Shown: piece by piece, positions 11,600 to 24,439 of the stretch
Layout of the letters: every line of letters starts with the position of its first letter
How positions within the stretch are numbered: the stretch's first letter is position 1
NCBI GenBank assembly: GCA_018292915.2
Contig: JACVVK020000461.1
Location: 136,001-200,000, forward strand
Source of the DNA: Batillaria attramentaria
Taxonomy: Eukaryota > Mollusca > Gastropoda > Batillariidae
Direction of reading: 5' to 3'
DNA length: 64,000 nucleotides
The notes under the pieces: model-generated
Databases searched by the model: none
Seen by the model: the letters and a program-made list of their open reading frames with translations, nothing else
Told to the model about the DNA's origin: nothing
Made by a program: the position numbers and the translations under genes

Positions 11600-11722
11600 T
11601 GTTTATTTATCACCTTTTGTATACATTTATTTGTAAAGCGCCTAGAGCCCCGGCTTCGGAGATTAGGCGCTATAGAAATCCTCATTATTATTATTATCCA
11701 TTATTATTATTATTAAAAAAAA
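11600..11722 (+). repeat. 3' end of an unassigned dispersed repeat
   Basis: GTAAAGCGCCTAGAG…GGCGCTATAGAAATCC followed by (ATT)n and an A-run. This terminal arrangement resembles the 3' ends of families B and F. Only the end is recognisable. Confidence 0.5.
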
Positions 11723-12158
11723 CCCTCTTAAAACGAATCTGAGCAAAACTGTAATTTTTTTTTAACAGTATACACATCAGCTTCAGCAGTTACTCACCTA
11801 ACTCACGCCTCGCTGCACGAAGACAGTCGCGCCACGAAGTTTCTCAAGTAACGGCTTGTCACCAGAATGAAGTCACGAGAAAAGTTCTGAGGAAGACGTG
11901 ACCGATCCTAACGATGGGGACGGACCGAGTGAGAGACGACTAAAACACAACCCGCTAATTTATTACCACCAGCACCGTCGCAGAAGACCGTTGTCACGTG
12001 GGCTAGAGAGTGGGTGGAGAAAGGGTTGAGGACTTGAGGTGAGAGGGGGGGGGGGTGGAGGGGAAGAAGGGGGGGGGGTAGCTTGAGGGATGGGTCAGGA
12101 ATCTTGAGGGAAGCATCGTTAAAAGCCATCTGCAGCCACGATAACTTCACTAGCAGCT

Positions 12159-13150
12159 TGTGGCCAGAGACTTAGTACTGACCAAGTCTTAGGTTCAGTT
12201 CAGTTCAGTTCAGTTCAGTTGAAGGTGACATAGATCTCTTTACAACACAATCATTCTGTAATTGTTTATAGTCCTAAAGAAATCAATCTTTTACGGAATC
12301 TCATTTAAGCTTCACATATTTTTAATATATATATTTACATCGTGTTTTATCGCGTGCCTTTTATTTTTAATGGCAGAGAAAGACTTAGCTGAGCCGCGAA
12401 GTAGTCTTTGTTGCTTGCGCGGCGTAAAGCCCTAAATAACTCACTAATGACATAGATCTCAAACGCATAGAAAAGCTCATACGCGATTCAACCCATCTCT
12501 CAGAAGCTTGTGGACGGAGAGTTAGTACTGGCCAAGTCTTAGGTTCAGTTCAGTTCAGTTCAGTTCAGCTGAATGTGGCATACATCTCATACGCATAGAA
12601 AAGCTCATACGCGACCCAACCCATCTTTCAAAAGCTTGTGGACGGAGCCGGAGTTAGTACTGACCAAGTCTTAGGTTCAGTTCAGTTCAGTTCAGTTCAG
12701 TTCAGTTGAAGGTGGCATAGATCTCATACGCACAGAAAAGCTCATACGCGATCCAACCCATCTCTCAGAAGCTTGTGGACGGAGAGTTAGTACTGGCCAA
12801 GTCTTAGGTTCAGTTCAGTTCAGTTCAGTTCAGTTCAGTTCAGTTCAGTTCAGTTCAGCTGAAGGTGGCACAGATCTCATACGCCGGGAAAAGCTCATAC
12901 GCGATCCAACTCATCTCTCGGAACTTGAAGTCAGGATACGCCAGTATCAGTTTACAGCTCAGCCCGAAATATCTTCAGCCACGATAACTTCACCAAAAGC
13001 TTGTGGCCAAAGACTTAGTACTTACCCAAGTCTTAGGTTCTGTCGTTCAGTTTAGATCAGCTGAAGGGGACATCTCTGCGACCGGGAAGCGGCTCATACG
13101 CGATCCAATCCATTTCTCAGAAGTCGGGATACACCAGTATCAGTCTACAC
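12159..13150. repeat. Higher-order tandem array with embedded (CAGTT)n
   Basis: Units share CTTGTGG(A/C)CGGAGAGTTAGTACTG(A/G)CCAAGTCTTAG, a CAGTT pentanucleotide run of variable length, and GCATAGATCTCATACGC…AAAGCTCATACGCGAT. Pentamer runs start near 12192, 12545, 12674 and 12807, with about 4 to 11 units. The final unit near 13020-13150 is degenerate. Spacing is near 130 bp for the central units. Confidence 0.85.
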
Positions 13151-14537
13151 TTGAGGCCGAAAAGTCACGTGCCCTCTGGTGCACAGCAGGTAAGGTTAGG
13201 CACAGCACGCAGGCTACCTCAAGTCTGAGGTAGAGTTTTCGGGATGCATCATAGACTGAGTCTTAGGATGTGGTTGGTGAGTGTTTTCAGTGAGGCTTTG
13301 CGTCTTTTGTCCATGGAAACCCCTTTTATCGACGAGTATGAAAAAAAAGAAGCTTGCTTATATTAGATGATGTTTGTATCCACTTACCTTCATCAAAGTC
13401 CAATTGCCGGATGCTGTTTCAGAAGCTGCCGCCAGAAGCTCTCCATGGACCATCCTGTCTTGCGTGGCCATCTTCTGGAGGACGTTAGAGCCAGCTGAAC
13501 TTTACAGCAACCAAATATTCAAATATTCCAAGAAATACTGATGAAATTCAGCAACCTGCAGTAAAAAAAACCAACACTGACATTTCTCGTAAAAGACTGC
13601 ATTCAAACTAATTTGAAAAAAAAACAAAAACCACACACACACACACACAAAACCCACCCAAACCCTAAGTTTTCCTCATAGTCATCATTTGTTTCCGTCC
13701 GTGTCTCGTTGTTTTCGTGGTTGTTTAATGTTTGTTTGTTTCCGTCTGTTAGTTTTTGCTGTTTGTTGTTGTTGTTGTTGTTGTTGTTGTAAAATCCAGC
13801 AGAAAATGAATGTTTGACTCCCAGCCGGGAATCGAACTCTCGACCCGAAAGTTGACAGTCCAGCGCACTACAACTGATCTCGGTCTTGTATCTGATAATT
13901 TTAGAGTGACGTAACGATTCTTGACCTTTACTTTACTCTTGGTCTGATCTGTCTGTGACCTGTGTAATCTCGGATCCTCCTACTCTCACCCTCAGCCCCC
14001 CCCCCCCCCCCCCCCCCCCCACTGTGAACAGAAGCGCTGCTAGATTTTCGTACGAGTTTCACAGTCCCTCTTCTAGATCCAGATTTCCCACACTGACCAC
14101 AAGACATGGACAGTAGACGGTAAACTTCAAAATGCCCACCCATCCTTCTGCCCGGTATCTTTGCGCGTTCAACAAAGGGGGTGAGGGGGGGGGGGACGTA
14201 CGAAGCTCTAACGTTGTTTGCCTAAGGACGTGATGCTCCATCAGGGCACGGAAACCGTTTTCTTAAAGTTCCTATGTTCGTAATGAGTTCTGAGGGGGCG
14301 GGGGGGGGGGGCTGCCGCTTGCAAAGCTCTAAGGTTGTTTGCCAAAGGAATACATGTTCATTTTGGCCATTGCCACCATGGTTTTTTTTTGTGTGTGTGT
14401 GTGTGGCACTCTGCGGCTTCGCCGGAATAGAACTTTGGCCTAACGCTTCCAAAACTGTACTATACGTCAATACGACGAAGTCAGTCGCTTTTAAAAAAAA
14501 AAGTCACCAATCAGCGCTGTCTAGTAGGTGTTCAATC
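13151..14537. other. Intergenic DNA with a SINE remnant
   Basis: 13815-13878 resembles the reversed family A head (CCCAGCCGGGAATCGAACTC…). (GTT)n lies near 13765-13790 and a 20-base C-run near 13997-14020. No gene is supported. Confidence 0.5.
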
Positions 14538-14550
14538 CGCAACCAAATAA

Positions 14551-14728
14551 GGTAAGCCGGGGTGGCCGAATGGTAGAGCGTTGGACTTCTCAGTAATGCT
14601 CGGGTCGTGAGTTCGTATCCCGGCTGGGGCCAAATATTCGTTCTGGCTTTCTCATCGTTGCCCCGTCTTTGATATCACCCGTATATGGTGGAAAAGGACG
14701 TTAAACTCCCCTAAACACCCACACCCCC
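14551..14728 (+). mobile_element. SINE family A with target-site duplication
   Basis: Full copy. The A box TGGCCGAATGG and B-box region AGTTCGTATCC are in place, as is the tail CACCC. CGCAACCAAATAA (14538-14550) and CGCAAACAAATAA (14729-14741) flank it, with one mismatch. The copy carries an extra CAGT after CTTCT (TCAGT 14590-14594). Confidence 0.9.
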
Positions 14729-14876
14729 CGCAAACAAATAACGTCGTCTGCTCACGGTACGTTTCCACGTACGTAGAACAACATATACGCCAACCCGAGT
14801 CACGACAATGGTTTCCCATGCTATATATAGTGTGTCCTAAGCGACTGACTCTGATGCACGGATTAAACGTATTTGA

Positions 14877-15356
14877 TCACAAGTTTTCCACATTCTTTTT
14901 GTATGCCTGACAAAAGTACTGAGACTTTAACTGAGCTGACTTTGCGGCTTCTACTGTTAGCCTGCTCTTAACTGGGCACAACTCGCGAAACACACATGTG
15001 CAAATCACATTGCGCTCGGTGTGTCTACTAACTACAAAACTGAACGCAGTTGTGATCGGTGACAAAGATACACTGTCCGCCATGTCTGCGGGCCGAGTGA
15101 CGTAGTACAGCCAATCAGAATTTGTTGTGGAAACCACAGTCACAGTTGTAGCTATTTGAAATCCAGGTTGCTGTGATGACGCCACAGCAGCGGAAACCCC
15201 CAAAATCACAACTGTGGACAGCACTGTGGCGCCCCGCAGTGCCCATTTAAGAGCCGGCTTTAGAGAATTACGACTTTCTTTGAACACGAGATGCTTTTTT
15301 TGTACGACTGCTTTGTTGCTTTGTTGTCTATGAATAGACCAGCGGCTTCGCTTCAT
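14877..15356 (-). CDS. Unrecognised 159-codon open frame (doubtful)
   Basis: One of the longest frames not built from simple repeats. It has a basic N-terminus and one hydrophobic stretch (about residues 40-60) that could span a membrane. I recognise no domain. A segment near its end (CAAAAAGAATGTGGAAAAC) resembles one near 15475-15512, which hints at repeat origin. It may be chance. Confidence 0.15.
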   Translation of the reverse strand: MKRSRWSIHRQQSNKAVVQKKHLVFKESRNSLKPALKWALRGATVLSTVVILGVSAAVASSQQPGFQIATTVTVVSTTNSDWLYYVTRPADMADSVSLSPITTAFSFVVSRHTERNVICTCVFRELCPVKSRLTVEAAKSAQLKSQYFCQAYKKNVENL

Positions 15357-15603
15357 AAGCTATAATTAATAAGAATTACCTCGACGCGAGGCTTTGCGCT
15401 GGTCTATTACGTTGTACATGTATTTTGACATAAGTGACTGTTTTGAAGCAACGAGTTAAGCGCATTCCATGAAATGTTTTCCACATTGTTTTTGCGTACC
15501 AGACACGCTTATTGAGGCCTTCAAGGTGTGACTGCCACTTTTTCTGGACAAGACCGACTTTGCTCTCGACCTCGCAAGTGCAACTCGCCATCCAAGTGAC
15601 CAC

Positions 15604-17319
<1,716 letters not shown>

Positions 17320-17730
17320 GGTGGGTGGGAGGGGGGTGTTTGGGGGTTAAAGTCCTTTACCACTGCATGTGGGTGATATGCTCTGGAAATGTTCTGCCCA
17401 CAAAATTTGAAAAACAAATGCATTTCTAAATTACGAAACTTAAATAGCTGAGCTGACCCTTCGCACCACGTGATTCTAATGTGTTCATGTCCAGTGTGTG
17501 AGAGAATGCGTGTGATTCACGCGAGCGTGCGTGTTGGTTCAGTTCGCGGCGCTTTGAGCCGATTCCTGAAAGTAGGCAAAACGCCCATACAATACTCACT
17601 ATTCACCATTTTTATGTTATTACTGTATCAAAGACGGGACGAGGAGAATGCGGCCAGCACAAATATTTGGCCCCAGCCGATCGGGGATCGAACTCACGAC
17701 CCGAACATTGACTGTCCAAAGCTCTTTTGT
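17320..17730 (-). mobile_element. SINE family A split by a family B insertion
   Basis: The A copy reads 17320-17379 (to GGGTGATAT) and resumes at 17626 (TATCAAAGACGGGAC) through the B-box complement ATCGAACTC to GCTCTTTT. The intervening 246 bp is family B. The short repeated TAT at the junction is compatible with a small target duplication. Confidence 0.85.
17380..17625 (+). mobile_element. SINE family B body inserted into SINE A
   Basis: CTCTGGAAATGTTCTGCCC through TGAAAGTAGGCAAAACGCCCATACAATACTCA. The tRNA-like head is absent, so this is a 5'-truncated copy. It dates B activity to after this A insertion. Confidence 0.85.
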
Positions 17731-17983
17731 CTGTAACCAGCCTTTAGGGCTAACTGGATTCTGGTTCATGCGCGTGCATGGCCACTTCAACTGTATACAT
17801 GTATTCAATGCGTTGAGAAACTGACGTGGTCAGTGTCCAAGGGGCGAAGAGGCGATATATATAGGAAGACGATACTGACGGCCTTCCTGGATCTGCTTAC
17901 CAACACATTACCAGCGACTCAAGTTTTTCTTGACCTGTTGGTGGTCGGTCTTTTGAACCCGCTGTTTTTAGATAAATACTCAG

Positions 17984-18089
<106 letters not shown>

Positions 18090-18787
18090 CCTGGACATCT
18101 CAGAGTGCCGGTCACTGTTGTTTTCTACACTGATTCGTGGAAAAAGTCACAGATCTAAAATTTCAGTGGTGTAAAATCATCCGCGCTTTGCTCCGAGTCG
18201 ACCACACGAGTTCCACGTCACTACGGCGCGACTGACACCACGTGACTAAAATTATGCCCGCTGAGCATCTCAAGCAAACTGTTATTTCTGCCACTGACTC
18301 GAGAAGCGCCGCCGGACGAAGAGATCGCCACCCGAGGCCGTGTCTGATATCCTGGGTTTTCCCAACATTTTCCGGCACTCTTCAGGCATAGAGGAGACTG
18401 AACTAAGGACAACTGGGCACAAACAGGAGGTTAGAGCCAGCGGGCAAATGTTGCTGCTGGTCACATTCGGTCTGAAACCTCCCACGACCGAGACGGAAGG
18501 TGAAAGAGTTTCCGTTCACAGCTCATTCCATTCATTAATTTAAAGACTTACTGGTGTTGGAATGGTCACTCACGCCGGCACGGTATATGTTTGCTGATAT
18601 TCTAGCCGCCACATCAGTCGCACACTCAGTTCAAAATCTCGTTTGGAGCGAGACTGACCGTGACTAAAAACGGCATTTGTTTCAGTTAATGGCAAACTCA
18701 GGGAGCCACTACGGTGTCTTTATACCAGCAAAATATTATGTTTGTTATGCGTGTGTCAGTCGACGCCAGTCTGATTTTTGCCAAGGA

Positions 18788-18948
18788 CATGCTCGGGTCG
18801 TGAGTTTGTATTCCGGTTTGGGCCAAATATTTGTGCTGGCTTTTTCATCGTTGCCCCGTCTTTGATATCACCCGTATGTGGTGGAAAAGGACGTTAAACT
18901 CCCAAACACCCACCCACCCTCTTGCTCAAACACCCACCCACCCTCTTG
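18788..18948 (+). mobile_element. SINE family A, 5'-truncated
   Basis: It starts inside the tRNA-like head (ATGCTCGGGTCGTGAG). The tail is duplicated as two copies of a 24-bp CAAACACCCACCCACC-type unit. GCCAAGGAC before it and GCTAAGGAC after it suggest a target duplication. Confidence 0.8.
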
Positions 18949-18965
18949 CTAAGGACGCACGCTCA

Positions 18966-19093
18966 TACGGGGATAGCCGAATGGTAGAGCGTTGGCCTCT
19001 CAATGCTCGGGTCGTGAGTTCGAGCCCCGGCTTGGGCCAGATATTTGTGCTGGCCTTTTTAAAGGACGTTAAACTCCCAAACACTCTCCCACC
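18966..19093 (+). mobile_element. SINE family A, internally deleted
   Basis: The head is intact (ATAGCCGAATGGTAGAGCG, GAGTTCGAGCCCC), but the segment from TTCATCGTTGCC to GTGGTGG is missing. CGCACGCTCA flanks it at 18956-18965 and 19094-19103. It lies just behind another A copy in the same orientation. Confidence 0.85.
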
Positions 19094-19394
19094 CGCACGC
19101 TCACACACTATAGACAGTAAGTCAGTAAGTCTGGGTTGAGGGTTCGTGTCGAAACTGAGACGATATCGCCAACAGTCAGTTTTAGAACATGCCGTTGTTA
19201 CTGACTACTAAATACATGTATGACTAATTGAAAAGAAGTAATACTACACTAAAGAACGAAATCACACACATGACACGTACTAACTTTGAATCATCCATAG
19301 GGAAATGAAATGAAATGAAATGAAACTTTGTCAACGATAAAAGACATTGGTCCAGTGATCCAGTTTTCATTCTTGCCGTTGCTAATGCTACACA

Positions 19395-19396
<2 letters not shown>

Positions 19397-19479
<83 letters not shown>
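19397..19479. repeat. (CA)n microsatellite
   Basis: About 41 CA units, followed by GA- and CAGA-rich simple sequence to 19540. Confidence 0.97.
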
Positions 19480-19480
<1 letters not shown>

Positions 19481-20440
19481 ATGGGAAAAACCATCGGATT
19501 GAGAGAGAGACAGACAGACAGACAGAGAGAGAGACAGAGAACCTTGAACGATTTTCCTGATACCAAACACCCATGACTGGATGCCGATTTTCGGTTTTTC
19601 GACTTTGTGAGTGCGCCACGCACTGTGTTCGAGTACGAGCAGACCAGTACCTCTTACTCATATCCGCCATCACTCCATTGTCGTGGAGTATCGTTGTGTA
19701 TTGTATTAGCGGAAGGGAAACACTAACACCGCTTTATTGCATTGTACTTGTACTTATATGTCGAGGAAATGCTGCAGTACGGTAGGGTGATGCCAACATT
19801 TTCATCGGCCAGGAAGTTGCGTGTCAATGTCGAACGCTGACCTGTCAATGATATACCACTGTGGACAGTCGGTGACACACATTTTCCGCTGACCTTATTC
19901 TCTATCTCGGCCAGTTTCAACCAGGCAGCCCCTTTTTTCCCCCCAGCCGGACTCTGTACGGCCAGGGGGCGGGGGGTGGGGGGGGGGAGGGGAGGGGGGG
20001 GGGAGATTATACCAGTTTCATTTTGCGTCACGACGACTGACTCAGTCTCAGCATAGTTCTCCGGCCGACCCATCCGGACCCGTAACATTACAATGCCGAA
20101 GGTGTGCACGTGTTACCGAGCTTGAAAACTATTTACAGGTCCACAATCAGGCCTTTCGTCTGTTGATACCCTAATTTAATGGACAAGTTTGTATTTAGAC
20201 AAAACAAACGTGCTGCGAACGTACGCAATGCTCTAGATTTTCAGGCAGTACTGGTCGCAACGGAGAAGAGGTTTGTGGGTCACCTGGTCAGTCAAGAGTA
20301 GATCAGACTGGACCCCGGCTTTGCATGGGAATGTCAGTTCGTTGGGCCGTCGGTGAAATAGTGGTACATGTACATGTAGTGACTTCTGCCACCAGTCCAA
20401 GAGGTCGGGGGTTCGAGTCTTCGGCTTAAAGCATCCCGTC

Positions 20441-20725
<285 letters not shown>

Positions 20726-20814
20726 AGTGAGTGTGTGCGCGCGCGCGCCGCGTGTGTTACTCAGCTGTGACCATCACACCATCACCGGTCGCTCTCCGCA
20801 TCTCAGACTCGGAA

Positions 20815-21003
20815 GAGCCAGGGAGCCGAACGGTAGAGCGTTGGATTTTCAACGCTCAGTCGGGTCGTCAGTTCGCATGCCGGCTAGTGCCAAACAATTG
20901 GAAGTGCTGGCCTCAACTTTTTCTCGTTGCCCCGTGTTTCATATCGCCCACATGTCAGGTGGTGAAAAAGGATGTTAAACCATCAAACATCCACCCACCC
21001 ACC
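20815..21003 (+). mobile_element. SINE family A, diverged
   Basis: GAGCC…GCCGAACGGTAGAGCGTTGGA and GTTAAACCATCAAACATCCACCC. It carries TCAGT at 20856-20860 exactly where other copies read GCTCGGG. A 210-codon frame crossing it is a repeat artefact. Confidence 0.8.
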
Positions 21004-21752
21004 CAGCAGACTCGGAGTACCACACTGACTCCCCGGTCATCAAGAACTTCGTCCGATTTATTACGTGGATTGGCGGTTTGTTCGTTTTGTCCGAGTTTGA
21101 TTTGGGTCACAGGCGCGCCGCTACGCGAGATAACCTGGGTCTATTTGCGGCTGATACAACACCCCCGGTGCTGGGGTGGACAGAGGGCTGCGGACGTCAC
21201 TGTGACAACACACACGCACGTTAGGTCAATGACCAGGGTCGGGACAACATACACAATCTGTCCCTCTGTCACCCTTGTCAACCTCCTCAGTTTCCCTCCT
21301 TTCTCAAGTCGACCACGATCAGTCCCCACCCGGCGAGTTACGCTTTACCGAGTGTTTATTTGACCAGGAAGTCGAGAATTCTGTTTCATCGAGTAGTAGG
21401 GGGGGGGGGGGGGTGTTACACAAAATGGACGGGCGTTTTTCCGGTGTCCTGCGGCCGTTTCCAAATCATAGCACCGTCACTGATTTGGCGTTTTCCACGC
21501 CGCCGTAGAATCGCGTTTTTCCAGCAGCCGCCTTCCAAATTCAAAAAATCAAAAACCGGAAACTGAAACGCTTTGGGATTCAGTTGTCGACCGTAGTAAG
21601 TGGGGCCGTTTAATAACCAGAAAACAATCTATAGGTTTGTATAAGTTTATATTTCAAAATCAGTACTAGTAACGGCCGGTTAGCTCAGGGCACTCACCGC
21701 CTACACTTTTGAAGCGACAGGCCGGCTGGGCACCACAAACAACAACAACGAC

Positions 21753-21800
<48 letters not shown>

Positions 21801-21801
21801 G

Positions 21802-21879
<78 letters not shown>
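21753..21879. repeat. (CA)n microsatellite with CCGC interruptions
   Basis: Two CA blocks, each ending in CACACCGCC, suggesting duplication of array plus edge. Confidence 0.96.
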
Positions 21880-21880
<1 letters not shown>

Positions 21881-22160
21881 GCCAGTGTATTTTGACAGTT
21901 AACCCAGCCACGTGCCGATGGTCAGTTTCCGGGTCACTAGGTCAGTCTTATTGATCATAATTATATTTCTTTCGTTGTTTCAGGTAATTGACACTGACTC
22001 CATTTTGGCACGTGAAACCACTCGTCTTCGTAAGCGGGCCAAGGTTGAACTTGCAAAATGCCCCCCCCCCCCCCACCACCACCACCACCCGATCCCCCTC
22101 GGTTCATCCCGCGATCTTTGTGAGGTGTGGTCACTGGTTTGTGGACGAAACTGATGTGCT

Positions 22161-22188
22161 TGGGTGGGTGGGTGTTTGGGGGTTTACG
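22161..22188 (-). mobile_element. SINE family A tail fragment
   Basis: Only GGGTGGGTGGGTGTTTGGGGGTTTA remains. Low information, but it matches the family end. Confidence 0.4.
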
Positions 22189-22316
22189 AAATATGCTTGG
22201 AGGAAAACTTTCAACAAACCTTAACGGCTGCAGCGAATTTTTTTTAATTTCCAAAATATTTTTTGTATCAGAGGCACACTAAGGCCGTTCAGATATACGA
22301 CTTATCCCGCGCCAGG

Positions 22317-22602
22317 CCCGGTGTAGCATCCGGTCCGGTCCCCCCTCTGAAGTAGTCCCCCGGGGGACCAATTAAAGTTAAAAAATAAATACTGACATAG
22401 CTCTACATTGATTAGAAAAGAGGGGGACCAGTTCGAGAGGGGGCCTATTTTGGATGCGAGGGGGGACCAAAATCGCCCAGGGGGACCAGTCGAAAACGAG
22501 GCTGGATGTCTAAGGGGGGACCATTATAGAGCAGTTTTTGCCACGAATTGGTCCCCCGGGGGACTACTTCAGAGGGGGGACCGGACCGGATCCTACACCG
22601 GG
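22317..22602. mobile_element. MITE with about 57-bp inverted repeats
   Basis: 22317-22373 is the reverse complement of 22546-22602 with a single mismatch (CATCC versus GATCC). The interior repeats GGGGGACCA about six times in one orientation. No clear target duplication. It sits just inside the left end of the Harbinger-like element. Confidence 0.8.
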
Positions 22603-22632
22603 ACAGACTCGAGATAGCGCGGCCACACTTAC

Positions 22633-22697
22633 GTTAGCGCGCGCTAACTTATCCCGGGCCTGGCCCACCTCGGGGAGGTAGGCCAGGCGCGGGATAA
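22633..22697. repeat. Paired palindromes next to the Harbinger-like Myb frame
   Basis: GTTAGCGCGCGCTAAC (22633-22648) is a perfect palindrome. It is followed by 23-bp arms at 22649-22671 and 22675-22697 with two mismatches and a 3-base loop. The arm motif TTATCCCGCGCC also appears near the left end (about 22302). Such subterminal repeats are often transposase-binding sites, which is inference here. Confidence 0.75.
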
Positions 22698-22823
22698 CAT
22701 TCCAATCCCATGTCTGGCATGGTCCTCCACCCTCCCCCTCCCAGATGGTCGCTTTTTCGCGCGCATCTGGCACCTACTTCCTGAAATTTCGGGGTCAGGA
22801 CACAACTTTAATGTGTAGTTATC

Positions 22824-22958
22824 ATGGCGGAAGAGACCGGTAAACGAGGTGTAAATTGGAGTGATGAAGACACGAAACTATTAATTAAAATATGGAGTGA
22901 GGAGAGCATGGTTTGTCATCAAAATTGCAACAAAAAACAGGGTCATTCTGCGCCGTAA
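22824..22958 (+). pseudogene. Fragment of Myb/SANT-like DNA-binding protein
   Basis: ATG at 22824 opens a 44-codon frame. Its first 28 residues (MAEETGKRGVNWSDEDTKLL…) match the start of Myb/SANT-like (trihelix-type) domains: W-x-D-E/D-x-x-T-x-x-L-I-x-I-W. After …WSEES the expected helices are missing and the frame ends at a stop, so only helix 1 is left. These proteins accompany Harbinger transposases and bind DNA near element ends. Confidence 0.55.
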
Positions 22959-23165
22959 CTGCATCAGAAACCTTCTGCGCCGCACAGCACTCTCGCGGTG
23001 CAAAGCAGTTAACCTTTCAGCCCTTTGTCTCCGTCTTTTTCTAATCATATCGTGCACAAAGGCAAACGCGTATGTTTTGGAAGCAGCCATCTTTGCACGC
23101 ACGTGCATCCTGGAGGCAGCCATTTTGCATTCCAGGCATTGTATACAGGCTGCCAACGAAGTCAC
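22913..23165 (-). pseudogene. Possible Harbinger transposase N-terminal remnant
   Basis: A minus-strand frame reads …MIRKRRRQRAERLTAL… and …RRRRFLMQLRRRM…, an Arg-rich leader like those before the DDE domain in Harbinger transposases. No DDE catalytic residues are present. The frame leaves the remnant where it meets the Myb fragment. Recognition rests on composition and position only. Confidence 0.35.
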
Positions 23166-23306
23166 AGAGTGGTCAGGGGCACATTATGTGAACGGACTGT
23201 CCCGTGCCAGATTTAGCTCGCGCCAGGCGCGCGCCAGGCTCTCTTTCTAGTGTGAACGGGCTTACTTACTGATTGTCTACACACAGTAACAGCGATTTTG
23301 AGATAC

Positions 23307-23479
23307 GGGTGGGTGGGTGAGTGTTTGGGGGTTTAACGTCCTTTTCCACCACATAGGGTGATATCAAAGACGGGGCAACGATGAAAAAGCCAGCACAAAT
23401 ATTTGGCCCCAGCCGGGATCGAACTCACGACCCGAGCATTAGAAGTCCAACGCTCTACCATTCGACCACCGCGGCTCCC
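23307..23479 (-). mobile_element. SINE family A with 14-bp target-site duplication
   Basis: CGATTTTGAGATAC at 23293-23306 and 23480-23493. Body close to consensus, so a young insertion. A useful reference for the family. Confidence 0.95.
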
Positions 23480-23493
23480 CGATTTTGAGATAC

Positions 23494-24303
23494 ATGTATA
23501 AATTGCAGGCTGGGGAATTTTCAGTCATTTGGCAATTTTCAGACAAATTTCCTATCTTTTCAGAAAAAAATTAAGTTTCAGCCAAGAAAAGGAGGAAAAA
23601 GATTGCATTTCTCAACTAATCAAGATGCATTTAATGCCGTATGGGACAGTCTAACTTCATTTTATAATTCCTTGCATGTCAGTATCAAGGCAGTATTTCA
23701 CTTTTGGGTGCCAGGAGAGGCTACTATATGCCTTTAATAATGCTAACATTTGTTTCCTTGCTCCTGTGCCCCCCCCCCCCCAGCAGGGCGCTACCCCTGC
23801 ACTGCGGCCCAGGTTTCAGTCTCAAAGTTTATTCCGCAGCAACTGATTCCCAAGTCTGAAATTGAGGTCACCTACACTTTAAGCGCCGGACGGACACCAC
23901 CCGGCTAATGATCAGTTTAGAAACAAACTGTAACGGCGACAGCTGCAATGCTTTAATTTGAGGGCCCATCCTCCGAAACACCGCTATCAGTAACTATTTT
24001 GTTTGCTGTTCGGTTGTTGTTTTATTGCTGCCGCGGCCCGGCGTTGCTGAAGTCTTCACTAAAGTGCGGCCGTCGTAGCGGTGGTGGTGGTGGTTTCGGT
24101 AAGAGTCGCTGGCACTGCCGGAACCAGTGGTGATGATGGAGTTTAAGTTTTCGTCGCCTTAAACAGTGCTGAAAGAAGAAACAAAAACTGAGCGAGCGAA
24201 CGAACGAACGACTCGAACGAACATTCTTTATTTTAGGCATAGGTACAAAACCCCTTGCGGCCAGGGAAGAGAGTCATGCACTGATGTGACGTTACAATTG
24301 TAA

Positions 24304-24361
<58 letters not shown>

Positions 24362-24370
24362 ACACGCTCA

Positions 24371-24439
<69 letters not shown>

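Larger units (their letters stand above)
22283..23261. mobile_element. Decayed PIF/Harbinger-like element, non-autonomous
   Basis: The ends read GGCCGTTCA (22283) and, reversed, GCCCGTTCA (to 23261), next to TAA and TTA, in keeping with the 3-bp TWA targets of Harbinger elements. Near the left end a plus-strand frame begins a Myb/SANT-like protein. Near the right end a minus-strand frame begins with an Arg-rich stretch as in Harbinger transposases. Convergent Myb-like and transposase genes are the known layout of these elements. Here only both starts remain, joined near 22912, so it is an internally deleted derivative. A MITE lies inside it. The superfamily call is inference. Confidence 0.5.

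Noticed and set aside
20345..20440. Additional tRNA-like SINE head with GGTTCGAGTC
   Set aside because: A B-box-like motif is present, but no body shared with other copies could be traced before the GT array.
20731..21363. 210-codon plus-strand frame
   Set aside because: It starts in a GC/GT tract and runs through a SINE; there is no domain.
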